Below, in pieces: positions 28,853 through 37,571 of a stretch of DNA of 64,000 bases. Position 1 is the stretch's first letter, and the number at the start of each line of letters is the position of its first letter. The notes under the pieces are model-generated. The model did not search any database. It saw only the letters and a list, made by a program, of their open reading frames with translations, and was not told where the DNA came from. Source of the DNA: Scytonema tolypothrichoides VB-61278 (GTDB lineage: Bacteria; Cyanobacteriota; Cyanobacteriia; Cyanobacteriales; Nostocaceae); NCBI RefSeq assembly GCF_000828085.3, contig NZ_JXCA02000016.1, positions 774,948-838,947 on the forward strand. Reading direction: 5' to 3'. The position numbers and the translations under genes are program-made.

Positions 28853-30019
28853 ATGCAGCAACAATCAGCAAAAACCAATTTCAACCCAATATCTAGTCCC
28901 GACAAGGAAGACTTGGAATTAGATAGTTCTCTAACTGGGTATGACTATGAATTACCTCAAGAACTCATAGCCCAAAACCCAGTGGTTCCCAGAGATCATT
29001 CCAAGCTTTTGGTAGTAAATTCCCTGAATACAGATATAAAACAAGACATTGTACACTGTATTTTCCGAAATTTGCCAGAACAACTCAAATCAGGTGATTT
29101 ACTGGTAATGAATAATACAAAAGTTTATCCAGCACGCTTGTATGGTCGTAAATCTACTGGCGCGGAAATAGAAGTGTTGTTGTTAGAAGAACGCCAGCAT
29201 AATTGTTGGTTAGCCTTAGTCAAGCCAGGAAAACGTTTCACACGGGGAGCGAAGATTATTTTTGAAGCAAGGGCAAATTCCTCATCTTCCCCATCCTCCC
29301 TCACTGCTACAGTCTTAGAAACTGATGAGGCGACTGGAGGGCGTCTGTTGCAATTTGATTTACCAGAGGGGGTATCTTTAGTACAGCTGTTGGATGTATT
29401 TGGTGAAGTTCCTTTACCACCTTACATTACTGCATCTGATGCCCAGAGCGAACAGTATCAGACAGTTTATGCTAAAGTACCAGGAGCAGTTGCAGCTCCG
29501 ACAGCAGGGCTTCACTTTACGCCAGAATTATTACAGAGGTTGGGCGATCGCGGAATTCATCAAGCTTTCATCACATTACACGTTGGCGTAGGAACATTTC
29601 GCCCTGTGGAAGTGGAGAATGTAAAAACCCACAAAATGCATGAAGAATGGATTTCAGTGCCTTCCTCCACGGTAGAGCAAATCCGTGCAACTCAAGCATC
29701 TGGTGGTCGAATTATTGCTGTAGGTACAACAGTAGCACGAGCATTAGAAGGAGCTGCGGCTAAAGGTGAGTTGCAACCATTTTGTGGTAAAACCGATTTG
29801 TTTATTTACCCAGGCTACCAATGGCGAGTTGTAGAGGGTTTAATCACCAATTTTCACCTACCACGTTCTAGTTTGCTCATGCTGGTAAGTGCTTTAATTG
29901 GTCGAAAACGTTTGTTAAATATATATCAGCAAGCCATATCATCTCAATATCGTTTTTATTCTTTTGGCGATGCAATGTTAATCTTGCCAGAAGCGACAAC
30001 AGTGAACAGTGAACAGTGA
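28853..30019 (+). CDS. queA: S-adenosylmethionine:tRNA ribosyltransferase-isomerase
   Basis: 388 residues. QueA adds the cyclopentene group from SAM to preQ1 at tRNA position 34, on the way to queuosine. Motifs: [72 protein letters not shown] and [16 protein letters not shown]. The N-terminal tail of about 25 residues before YDYELP is longer than usual; a later start is possible but no ATG lies nearer. The C-terminus runs into a heptamer repeat tract. Confidence 0.96.
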   Translation: MQQQSAKTNFNPISSPDKEDLELDSSLTGYDYELPQELIAQNPVVPRDHSKLLVVNSLNTDIKQDIVHCIFRNLPEQLKSGDLLVMNNTKVYPARLYGRKSTGAEIEVLLLEERQHNCWLALVKPGKRFTRGAKIIFEARANSSSSPSSLTATVLETDEATGGRLLQFDLPEGVSLVQLLDVFGEVPLPPYITASDAQSEQYQTVYAKVPGAVAAPTAGLHFTPELLQRLGDRGIHQAFITLHVGVGTFRPVEVENVKTHKMHEEWISVPSSTVEQIRATQASGGRIIAVGTTVARALEGAAAKGELQPFCGKTDLFIYPGYQWRVVEGLITNFHLPRSSLLMLVSALIGRKRLLNIYQQAISSQYRFYSFGDAMLILPEATTVNSEQ

Positions 30020-30093
30020 ACAGTGAACAGTGAACAGGGACTGATAACTGGTAACTGATAACTGATAACTGATAACTGATAACTGATAACTGA
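30002..30093. repeat. Two adjoining heptamer repeat tracts
   Basis: Four copies of AGTGAAC followed by at least six of TAACTGA between queA and ktrA. The same units recur at 53066-53120 and 62580-62690. The first copies encode the last residues of QueA (TVNSEQ). Confidence 0.85.
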
Positions 30094-30094
30094 T

Positions 30095-30790
30095 TCAAAT
30101 CGGTAAGCGATTAATATCCTTATTGCAGCCAATAACAACCATGGCCGAACCCCGATCAAGACGTTGAGTGGGGTTCGGATTAATTTGGAATTTGCCATCT
30201 TGACTAACAGCTAGCAAATTCAAACCATAGCGGTTGCGAAGTTGTAGTTCAGCGATTGTTCTGCCATGAAATTCGTCTGGTACAATCAATTCTACAATGC
30301 TGTTATCTGGATCAAGATCAAATCTATCTAGAATAGAGGGTTTTGTAAGTGTTCGCGCTAAAGCAGAACCCGCTTCATACTCAGGAAATACAACATGATC
30401 TGCTCCCACTTTGTGCAATAGTTTGCAATGAACTTCACTAGAAGCTTTTGCTATGACATGAGGTACACCACCTTCTTTGACGTTCAATGTTGTGATGATG
30501 CTTTCTTGGATGTAATTTCCAATTGCTACAATGACCGTATCAAATTCAAAAATTCCAGCCTCTTGCAGTGCAGCTGGTTCAGTTGAATCTAATTGTAAAG
30601 CATGACCAGTTATTTGCTCAGTCAAGGCTTGGGCTACCCGTTTTTCATCTATATCTGTAGCCAGCACTTGATAGCCGAATTTGTGCAGTGTTGAACAGAC
30701 TGAACGACCAAAACGACCTAACCCAATAACAGCAAACTGCTGATTGTCCTGACGCAGACTACGAAAAAATCCTAATGATGCCAAATTCAC
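30095..30790 (-). CDS. ktrA: Potassium uptake regulatory subunit KtrA (TrkA family)
   Basis: 231 residues from a GTG at 30790 with AAGGA 8 nt upstream; another GTG at 30811 is in frame. An RCK/TrkA-N Rossmann domain starts at QQFAVIGLGRFGRSVCSTL, with ATDIDE after the second strand for adenine nucleotide ribose binding. A TrkA-C domain begins near VELIVPDEFHGRTIAELQLR. It gates the KtrB channel in response to nucleotides. It lies 168 bp downstream of ktrB in the same direction, so an operon is likely. Confidence 0.92.
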   Translation of the reverse strand: MNLASLGFFRSLRQDNQQFAVIGLGRFGRSVCSTLHKFGYQVLATDIDEKRVAQALTEQITGHALQLDSTEPAALQEAGIFEFDTVIVAIGNYIQESIITTLNVKEGGVPHVIAKASSEVHCKLLHKVGADHVVFPEYEAGSALARTLTKPSILDRFDLDPDNSIVELIVPDEFHGRTIAELQLRNRYGLNLLAVSQDGKFQINPNPTQRLDRGSAMVVIGCNKDINRLPI

Positions 30791-30958
30791 AGTTGTTATC
30801 CTTTTTAACACTGTTTTTTTTAGTACAAACTCGGTGATAGCAAGTTTGTAAAAACTATTTTTTTCTCATTCTGTAGATTTTATCATTTTGGTATACAACA
30901 TTTCATAAATCATAGATCATGAGTGATTTTTTTTATTTCCTTCTCTCTGGGTACTCAA

Positions 30959-32293
30959 CTATCCTACAAGTAAGTTTTCTTCTGGGTAATGAATCCTAGT
31001 CGGTTTGGGATCTCCGAGTATAGCTGACATGAGTAGTAAAATACCGACTCTGCCAATATACATTGTCACAATTAATATGAGCTTTGCCGCAGCAGATACG
31101 CTGCCCGTAATGCCAGTGGAAAGACCCACCGTAGCAAAGGCTGATACGACTTCAAACAAGATTTGAATAAATTCTAATTTTGGATCTGTTAGTGCAATTA
31201 AAATAGTAGATACAATAACAGTTGCTACGGAACCAATAAAAACTCCAACAGCTTTTAAAACGACATTGATTCCTATCTTGCGATCGTACAATAAAACCTC
31301 TTCTTTCCCCTGAAGAATTGCTTTCGTGCAACTAGTGAGAACTCTCAATGTTGTCGTTTTGAGTCCCCCTCCTGTACCCCCTGGACTTGCACCAATAAAC
31401 ATGAGTGCAATCATAATAAACAAACCAGCATTTGTCATTTTGCCTATATCTATGGTATTAAAACCAGCAGTTCTACCAGTCACAGATTGAAACCAAGCTA
31501 CTAATAACTTGTCAGAAAAACTCAAAGATCCAAATGTTTCAGGATTTCTTAATTCGACCAATAAAAACGCAATTGTTCCAAGGCCTAAAAGAATTAATGT
31601 TGTACTAGTTGCAACTTTAAAATCTAGAGATAAAAAGAGATTCGTTGGTTTTTTGAGTAGGCGATCGCGCAACCAAAAGTAACTTTCTAAAATGACCTGG
31701 TACCCAATTCCCCCTAAGATAATTAATCCCGTTATAGTGAACACAACTAAAAACGATGATTGATATCCAATCAAATTATCTTTAAACAAACTGAAACCAG
31801 CATTATTCCAAGCGTTAATGCTATGAAAAATCGCTAACCAAAGTCCTTGATTCCATCCAAACTTAGGAACAAAAGCAAATAGTAATAAAAAGATACCTGT
31901 GATTTCAAAAATCAACGTTGTTGCAATAATAGAGCGGATAATTTGAGCACTCCCTTGCATTCCACGTCTGTCTAAAGCTTGTTGAATAGCAACTTTTTGT
32001 CGTAGGTCAAATTTACGACCAATAAGCATAATCAAAAATGTGGTAGTTGTCATATAGCCTAAACCACCAATTTGTGCTAACAGCGCAATAAATAATTGAC
32101 CCCAAAAAGAAAAATAGCTGCCTGGATCTACCACTGATAACCCTGTCACACAAACTGCTGATGTTGAGGTGAATAAGGCAACAATTGGGTTATTCCACGT
32201 ACCATCACTGGTAGAAAAAGGCATCATCAGCAAGATGGTTCCTAGAAGAATGACTGCTAGAAATCCTAAGCAAATTGTGCGAGAAACAGTCAT
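30959..32293 (-). CDS. ktrB: Potassium/sodium transporter subunit KtrB (TrkH family)
   Basis: 444 residues with about ten membrane helices in four M1-P-M2 units. The four pore loops each hold the conserved Gly: CVTGLSVVD, INAWNNAGFSLF, SVTGRTAGFNTID, AFATVGLSTGITG. This is the ion selectivity layout of Trk/Ktr/HKT proteins. In Synechocystis the Ktr system takes up potassium, is sodium dependent and matters in salt and osmotic stress. KtrA follows. A third subunit known from Synechocystis (KtrE) is not near. Confidence 0.94.
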   Translation of the reverse strand: MTVSRTICLGFLAVILLGTILLMMPFSTSDGTWNNPIVALFTSTSAVCVTGLSVVDPGSYFSFWGQLFIALLAQIGGLGYMTTTTFLIMLIGRKFDLRQKVAIQQALDRRGMQGSAQIIRSIIATTLIFEITGIFLLLFAFVPKFGWNQGLWLAIFHSINAWNNAGFSLFKDNLIGYQSSFLVVFTITGLIILGGIGYQVILESYFWLRDRLLKKPTNLFLSLDFKVATSTTLILLGLGTIAFLLVELRNPETFGSLSFSDKLLVAWFQSVTGRTAGFNTIDIGKMTNAGLFIMIALMFIGASPGGTGGGLKTTTLRVLTSCTKAILQGKEEVLLYDRKIGINVVLKAVGVFIGSVATVIVSTILIALTDPKLEFIQILFEVVSAFATVGLSTGITGSVSAAAKLILIVTMYIGRVGILLLMSAILGDPKPTRIHYPEENLLVG

Positions 32294-32435
32294 AAAATTA
32301 GTCTTCGCTATAACGCTTTATAGTTATATAAACATGGTTGTCTTTCGCCATAAGCAAAAACACCTTAATTTAATTAAAAACACACATGGTAGCCTACTGT
32401 ATGTGTTTATTTATGTTTTCATGATCGCTTCCGTT

Positions 32436-33278
32436 ATGAGTCCAACACTTTACCAGCAAATTCAGCAGTTTTACGATGCTTCCTCCAATCTGTGGGAACA
32501 GATTTGGGGCGAACACATGCACCACGGTTACTACGGTGCTGATGGTACACAGAAAAAAGACCGTCGTCAGGCGCAAATTGATTTAATTGAAGAAGTGATT
32601 AAGTGGACAGGAGTCCAACAAGCTGAGAATATTTTAGATGTCGGTTGTGGAATTGGTGGGAGTTCTCTGTATCTGGCAGGAAAATTTAATGCTAGAACTA
32701 CAGGAATTACTCTGAGTCCAGTACAAGCTGCAAGAGCGACAAAACGCGCTTCTGAGTTTGGGTTGAGTGCAAGAAGTCATTTTCAAGTGGCTGACGCTCA
32801 AGCAATGCCTTTTACTGATAACTCTTTTGATTTAGTATGGTCACTAGAATCTGGTGAGCATATGCCGGATAAGAGCAAGTTCTTGCAAGAGTGCTATCGT
32901 GTGCTGAAACCCGGTGGAACGTTGATTATGGTGACTTGGTGTCATCGACCAGTTGATAATTTACCACTGACGGCAGATGAGGAGAAGCACTTAGCTGAGA
33001 TTTATCGTGTGTACTGTTTGCCTTATGTGATATCTTTGCCTGAATATGAGGTGATTGCTCGTGAATTAGGGTTGCAAAATATTCGGACTGCTGATTGGTC
33101 GAAGGCTGTTGCTCCTTTTTGGGATGTTGTGATTGATTCGGCGTTTTCTCCAATGGCGATTTGGGGTTTGCTGTGTTCGGGTTGGGGTACTATTCAAGCT
33201 GCGCTGTCTTTGGGGTTGATGAGTCGGGGTTATGAACGCGGGTTGATTCGGTTTGGGTTGTTGTGTGGGAATAAGTAA
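32436..33278 (+). CDS. Gamma-tocopherol methyltransferase
   Basis: 280 residues from MSPTLYQQIQQFYD. SAM motif ILDVGCGIGGSSLYLA, then the tocopherol-type motifs WGEHMHHGYYG, WSLESGEHMPDK, VTWCHRP and CLPYVISL. It matches the plant VTE4 and Synechocystis Slr0089 type, which methylates gamma-tocopherol to alpha-tocopherol. An upstream ATG at 32334 would add a hydrophobic 34-residue N-terminus; Slr0089 has a similar extension, so that start cannot be excluded. Divergent from ktrB. Its partner hpt is 42 bp downstream. Confidence 0.93.
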   Translation: MSPTLYQQIQQFYDASSNLWEQIWGEHMHHGYYGADGTQKKDRRQAQIDLIEEVIKWTGVQQAENILDVGCGIGGSSLYLAGKFNARTTGITLSPVQAARATKRASEFGLSARSHFQVADAQAMPFTDNSFDLVWSLESGEHMPDKSKFLQECYRVLKPGGTLIMVTWCHRPVDNLPLTADEEKHLAEIYRVYCLPYVISLPEYEVIARELGLQNIRTADWSKAVAPFWDVVIDSAFSPMAIWGLLCSGWGTIQAALSLGLMSRGYERGLIRFGLLCGNK

Positions 33279-33320
33279 CAAACCGCAGAGGCGCAGAGGG
33301 CGCAGAGAGGAGAAAAGAGA

Positions 33321-34241
33321 ATGAGTCAGGTTTCACTCACAGAGTTTCAGGGTAGTTGGTTTTATAGTTTTTGGAAGTTTTCGCGTCCGCATACGATTAT
33401 TGGGACGAGTTTGAGTGTGTTGGGGTTGTATTTGATTGCTGTTGCTAGCGAAGGCAATTATTCTTTATTTCCTCTTTTTGGTGCATGGGTTGCTTGTTTG
33501 TGTGGCAATGTCTATATTGTGGGGTTGAATCAACTTGAGGATGTGGCGATTGACAAGATTAATAAGCCTCATTTGCCTGTTGCTGCTGGGGAGTTTTCGT
33601 TAACGACTGGCAAATTGATTGTGGCTGTGACTGGTGTTTTGGCGCTGGTTGTTGCGTTGGTTCAAGGACCGTTTTTGTTGGGAATGGTGGCGATTAGTTT
33701 GGCGATTGGTACTGCTTATTCTTTGCCACCTATTCGTTTGAAACGATTTCCGTTTTGGGCGGCGGTGTGTATTTTTTCGGTGCGCGGGGCGATTGTGAAT
33801 TTAGGGCTGTTTTTGCACTACAGTTGGGTTTTTAAAAACAATTCGTCAATTACAGGGGCGGTATGGGTGTTGACGGTGTTTGTTTTGGTTTTTACTTTTG
33901 CGATCGCCATCTTCAAAGATATCCCTGATATGGAAGGTGACTTACTCTACAATATCAAAACTTTGACTCTCCAAATTGGTAAGCAAGCCGTTTTTTATCT
34001 TGCTCTTTGGGTGATCACTGTTTGCTATTTGGGGATGATTGGAGTTGGTGTGTTGCGGCTGGCTGAGGTGAATTCTGTTTTTTTGGTGGTGACTCATCTC
34101 GTCGCGCTAGTTTTGATGTGGTGGCGGAGTAGACAAGTTGATTTGCAAGAGAAAAGTGAAATTGCTCGTTTTTACCAGTTCATTTGGAAATTGTTTTTCT
34201 TGGAGTATCTGATTTTCCCTATAGCTTGTCTTTTGGCTTGA
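33321..34241 (+). CDS. hpt: Homogentisate phytyltransferase
   Basis: 306 residues, a UbiA-type membrane prenyltransferase with about eight helices. The two Asp-rich sites are visible as NQLEDVAIDKINKP and KDIPDMEGD. FSRPHTIIGTSLSV at the start and FYQFIWKLFFLEYLIFP at the end match Slr1736 (HPT). It joins homogentisate to phytyl diphosphate, the first committed step of tocopherol synthesis. It probably shares a transcript with the methyltransferase gene. AGGAG or a similar site (GAGAGGAGAAAAG) precedes the ATG. Confidence 0.95.
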   Translation: MSQVSLTEFQGSWFYSFWKFSRPHTIIGTSLSVLGLYLIAVASEGNYSLFPLFGAWVACLCGNVYIVGLNQLEDVAIDKINKPHLPVAAGEFSLTTGKLIVAVTGVLALVVALVQGPFLLGMVAISLAIGTAYSLPPIRLKRFPFWAAVCIFSVRGAIVNLGLFLHYSWVFKNNSSITGAVWVLTVFVLVFTFAIAIFKDIPDMEGDLLYNIKTLTLQIGKQAVFYLALWVITVCYLGMIGVGVLRLAEVNSVFLVVTHLVALVLMWWRSRQVDLQEKSEIARFYQFIWKLFFLEYLIFPIACLLA

Positions 34242-34348
34242 AGATTTCAAGAAAATATTACGAACAGTCCAATTCAGAAAAGTGAGGTAAGTAGGTGGAT
34301 ATAATTAAACGTAAAATGATGTTCTGTTTATTTACGCCCATCTACTTA

Positions 34349-34603
34349 TCACGAGTCTAAGCGACCTCGCCGACTAGCCATCTCTTTTTCAATCTCATCT
34401 TGACTGAGTAATGGTTCACCAGAAGCAACAATTTTGGAACGGATTTGCCGTAACTTTTCCCCTAAGTCAGTTTTAGCGCCACGAGTTACTATTTGCGGGT
34501 TTACTGTTTTGAGGTGAAGAAATTCCACAAATTCTAAAACCTGTTGTTGTTTATCTGGGGGAAGGAAGCGCCATTTTTCTATTAACTCTTGTTCTGCACT
34601 CAT
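34349..34603 (-). CDS. DUF2281-type antitoxin-like protein
   Basis: 84 residues: LIEKWRFLPPDKQQQVLEFVEFL is the DUF2281 start, and an acidic, basic-mixed tail follows (EIEKEMASRRGRLDS). Members often act as antitoxins next to a PIN-type toxin. No toxin adjoins it here; the region 34604-34733 has no open frame. It may be an orphan antitoxin. Part of a cluster of toxin-antitoxin genes. Confidence 0.75.
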   Translation of the reverse strand: MSAEQELIEKWRFLPPDKQQQVLEFVEFLHLKTVNPQIVTRGAKTDLGEKLRQIRSKIVASGEPLLSQDEIEKEMASRRGRLDS

Positions 34604-34733
34604 GCGCGATCACTCTTGTTTGTAGTATCTAACAAATGATATGAGATTTTTGCAAGTTGAGGGTAACGCGATCGCGTGATGATGCAAAGCACCTGCTTCT
34701 CTGAGGCATCGCATTTATCTATTGACAAGCAAA

Positions 34734-35090
34734 CTAATTGATGGATAAGACAATTGCTAAGGCTTTGCTGATATTCTGCATCTGTTCATCTGACAAAATA
34801 CCCAGTTGACGAACTAATCTTTGCTGCGAGATGGAACGTACTTGAAATGCATCCGCAGCAGAAGGCTTACTTAAACCATTTTCAGCATTAGGTTCTAATC
34901 GAACCATCCACAAGACTCCAGTAAAAGCATCATTCCATCCAGTAATTGGTACAACAACTTTCAGCCGTAATGTGCCAATTTCATCATTGTTAACAATAAT
35001 TGCGGGGCGGGTTTTGCCAATTTCGTCTCCAACAGTGGGGTCAGAATTGAAAAGCCAAATTTGACCTCTACGCATAATCTTCATATTCAT
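34734..35090 (-). CDS. MazF/PemK-type toxin (endoribonuclease)
   Basis: 118 residues from the ATG at 35090; ATGs at 35084 and 35075 are also in frame. RRGQIWLFNSDPTVGDEIGKTRPAIIVNN is the standard start of the MazF fold, followed by KVVVPITGWN. C-terminal SISQQRLVRQLGILSDEQM is typical. MazF toxins cut mRNA at short motifs. The start overlaps the end of the antitoxin by 23 bp, so the two are coupled in translation. Confidence 0.9.
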   Translation of the reverse strand: MNMKIMRRGQIWLFNSDPTVGDEIGKTRPAIIVNNDEIGTLRLKVVVPITGWNDAFTGVLWMVRLEPNAENGLSKPSAADAFQVRSISQQRLVRQLGILSDEQMQNISKALAIVLSIN

Positions 35091-35316
35091 AGAAGTCTTC
35101 CGTATCCCGATCAGCGAAAATCACTAACTCACTTCCTTGTTCGTAAAAAGAACGCATGACAACAGCCGCTTCAGCTAAACTCAGTTCTTTTTGAAGAGGA
35201 ACTTTTGATTTTGTAGTGATTTCTTGACGAATTAACTTTGATGCGATTTCAATGACTTCCAAACGTTCTTCAGTCGTCATCTTTTTCAGTGCTTCTAAGA
35301 CTTCTGCTTTGGTCAT
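35068..35316 (-). CDS. Antitoxin of the MazF pair
   Basis: 82 residues: MTKAEVLEALKKMTTEERLEVIEIASKL, then KSKVPLQKELSLAEAAVVM and an acidic C-terminus. It precedes and overlaps the toxin. I do not see a strong MazE or ribbon-helix-helix match, so its family is not clear; the partner role rests on size, position and overlap. Confidence 0.8.
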   Translation of the reverse strand: MTKAEVLEALKKMTTEERLEVIEIASKLIRQEITTKSKVPLQKELSLAEAAVVMRSFYEQGSELVIFADRDTEDFYEYEDYA

Positions 35317-35324
35317 AACTCATC

Positions 35325-35518
35325 TTACTCGTCTATAGGATTAGATAGGATTTGTTGCGAACCATGTATGACAGCAAGAATATCAATTTCTTCTGATTTG
35401 ATATAGTAAATAATTCGATATGAACCTTCAATAATTTCTCAAATTTGCTCTGTTTCTAACTCTGGTACAATTCGACCTGATATCGGAATTCTACGTTCAT
35501 CCTTGATTATCAAGAATT
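35325..35518 (-). pseudogene. Broken RelE/ParE-type toxin
   Basis: Reading the minus strand, the typical second half of a ParE/RelE toxin can be followed: SGRIVPELETEQI, a TGA stop, then EIIEGSYRIIYYIKSEEIDIL and AVIHGS. The stop replaces the usual Arg (CGA to TGA by one change). The first 40 or so residues of a normal toxin are missing because the antitoxin gene directly abuts it. So it carries two lesions: a 5' deletion and a nonsense mutation. It can no longer act as a toxin. Confidence 0.85.
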
Positions 35519-35707
35519 TTAAAAAATTGTTTCTCTGCTAACAGTCTCAGTCTTTTCACCTTCTTTGATAGCTTTTTCTAGTGCTATATCTTCCAGTATT
35601 TCGATAAATAAATCAGAAAATACTTCTTTCTGTTCTTGAAGTAGTTCTAGAATTGCTGTTTTAAAAATGTCCTTTAGTTTATTCTCGTCTAAGTTAATTC
35701 CAGTCAT
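35519..35707 (-). CDS. Antitoxin-like protein next to the broken toxin
   Basis: 62 residues (MTGINLDENKLKDIFKTAILELLQEQ and an acidic C-terminal part ending TETVSRETIF). Size, charge and position suggest the antitoxin of the decayed RelE/ParE-type toxin directly downstream. The open frame is intact although the toxin is dead, as expected for a former pair. Family not recognised beyond that. Confidence 0.65.
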   Translation of the reverse strand: MTGINLDENKLKDIFKTAILELLQEQKEVFSDLFIEILEDIALEKAIKEGEKTETVSRETIF

Positions 35708-35812
35708 ATATTTTTGGTGAAACGGCTTTGAGATGATGCTAACACGCCCTCAAGAACGCGATCGCCTACGGCAGAGCTACGTTTAACGCCCAAAGCACCT
35801 TCTCCCTTCTCC

Positions 35813-35882
35813 CAACTCCTCTGCTCCCCTGCTCCTCTGCTCCCCTGCTCCCCTGCTCCCCTGCTCCTCTGCTCCCCTTCCC
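35813..35882. repeat. Tandem repeat of CCCCTGCT-like units
   Basis: About nine imperfect copies of a 7-8-bp unit (GCTCCCCT/GCTCCTCT). It lies just past the stop of the AAA-WD40 pseudogene. Confidence 0.85.
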
Positions 35883-35889
35883 CCTCCTC

Positions 35890-37061
35890 CTATCTCCTCC
35901 CCCGACACACCCACAACCTCTCCCGCGCCTCTGGATGGGTGACAAAATAATCCTGTAGCCAGTCGCAACCCCGCGCCAGCAAATCATCGAACCCGCCAAC
36001 CCGCCACACCTTGACTGTGCCATCAGATGATGCAGTGACAATGCGTTGACCATCCGGGCTAAATCCTGCACTTGTGACCTCGGACTGATGCCCTTTGAGT
36101 TGCGCCCGTTCGTGGATGTTGTCAACAATTGTTTGTAAAGCGAAAATGGGGCTAGCAGTAGGATATTTTTCTAAAGGGCGTCCATCCTTCACCAGTTCTT
36201 TCAACTTTTGTCCAGCATCCATCGCCGCTAGTAATGCTTCTATTTCTTGATGTTGTTTCTCAAACTGATCTAAAGCTGCAAGCCCTGCTCTTTCTAACTT
36301 TGTGGTTTCCTGTGCCTGCTGTGCTTCTTTAAACGCATTATTTGCAAATATTCCAGCGATAACTGCCCCAATTAAGGATAACGCTAATATCGTACCGCCA
36401 ATGCGAATCTGGCGCTTGGCTTTTTTTTGTGCTTTGGTTAAAGTCTCATTCGCTTGTGCTAATATCCGTCCTTCTTCTTCCTTAACTTCTAAAGCAATTT
36501 CAATTTCTCTTTTATCTAATTTTTGACTAGCAGATAAAAACTCATAATCCTCATTACTCAAACTTTTACCAGCCGCCCATGCTAAAGCATCCTGCAACGC
36601 TTGACCCTGCAACAAACGCGACTCATCCTTAAACTGTGAATCTACCCAAGCTCGAAGTGCTTGTGCATAAGGACGCAAGTCTGCCAGTGCTTGTTGAAGC
36701 CAACTCTGGTTAAAAACAGCAGCATAAATACGGTTAGAAACTCTCAGCTTGCTTTCACGCCTGACTACCAATCCTGAAAGCCGCAGTTGGGTTTGTTCTA
36801 AACTATTATCGTCTGCAATTTCTTCGTGTTGTAGAATTTCTTGATACAGCCCCAACAACCTACCTGTCCTCTGTCCGCCTCCTCGTAAAATTCGGTCACG
36901 AATCGTTTTTAAATGCTCTGGTTCATCCTGAGATTCCCAATTAGAAATTTCAAGGCTGTGTAGAAATCAACATCTGCCTGTCGCTGCACATAAGTGGGAG
37001 CATCATTTGGTAGACTGCCCCCAACTTGATATTTATATGATTGGTGAAATTGTTGATTCAT
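35890..37061 (-). pseudogene. Decayed AAA-ATPase/WD40 repeat gene
   Basis: The ATG at 37061 opens with [20 protein letters not shown] and [10 protein letters not shown], the usual start of a cyanobacterial AAA-like/WD40 protein. Within 41 codons the frame fails. The other frame then resumes at [18 protein letters not shown], a segment that normally lies after the ATPase core. So the P-loop and Walker B region is deleted and the frame shifted. Downstream are the linker, a membrane helix (IGGTILALSLIGAVIAGIFA), a long coiled segment and just one WD40 repeat before the normal C-terminal tail. Intact relatives have about ten or more. At least two deletions have occurred. The 322 residues of the open 3' part could still be made. 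Confidence 0.88.
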
Positions 37062-37536
37062 TTGGATGTCTTTTTTAAAATTTTTATAGATTAGTTAAAT
37101 ACTAATTCTCTTTTTTCCTTGTTTTCCTTGTTCCCAGGTAGAACCTGGGAATACAGACAAAGCGGCTCTGCCGCTAGAGGAGGCAGCAGCCCTCCTAATA
37201 GTGCATTAAGAGCCAGAGACTGAGAACGAGAAAAATTTGCGATTAAGAGCTAACCAACAATATCTTCTTTTTCATAGGGATCAGACGAATCAAATTATGC
37301 ACTTACTACACGTCACCGTAAAAAGAGTGCGGAATTTAATTTTCGTAGGTTGGGTTGAGGAACGAAACCCAACATCTGAGCATTATGTTGGGTTTCCCCA
37401 CGGTAAGCCCAACCTACAGTTAAAATTTTCAACCCTTATTTATGGTGTGCTGTACTTAGGGGATTATATGGGAAAAAATGGCACTTTTATCGCTTACAGA
37501 TTTGATCTCTCTATCGCTAGAGGAGGCAGAGCCTAG
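37062..37536. repeat. Intergenic repeats at the IS insertion site
   Basis: No real gene. At about 37137-37232 a palindromic repeat GGAATACAGACAAAGCGG to CCAGAGACTGAGAACGAG, with AGGAGGCAG inside. A second unit of the same family begins near 37511 (CGCTAGAGGAGGCAGAG), is interrupted by the IS and resumes at 39202 to about 39254 (GCCTCCTGATAGTGC to GAACGAG). Between them, near 37347-37423, lies the motif GTAGGTTGGGTTGAGGAACG also found in the element at 8662. Confidence 0.75.
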
Positions 37537-37571
37537 GCTGTTGACTTTGTAAGGTTTTTGAAGATAAAAGT

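Noticed and set aside
30002-30093. Tandem repeats that might be taken for a CRISPR array
   Set aside because: Unit length is 7 bp with no spacers; this is a simple heptamer repeat.
37237-37536. 99-codon plus-strand frame upstream of the IS
   Set aside because: It runs across known intergenic repeats (GGTTGGGTTGAGGAACG) and has no homology.
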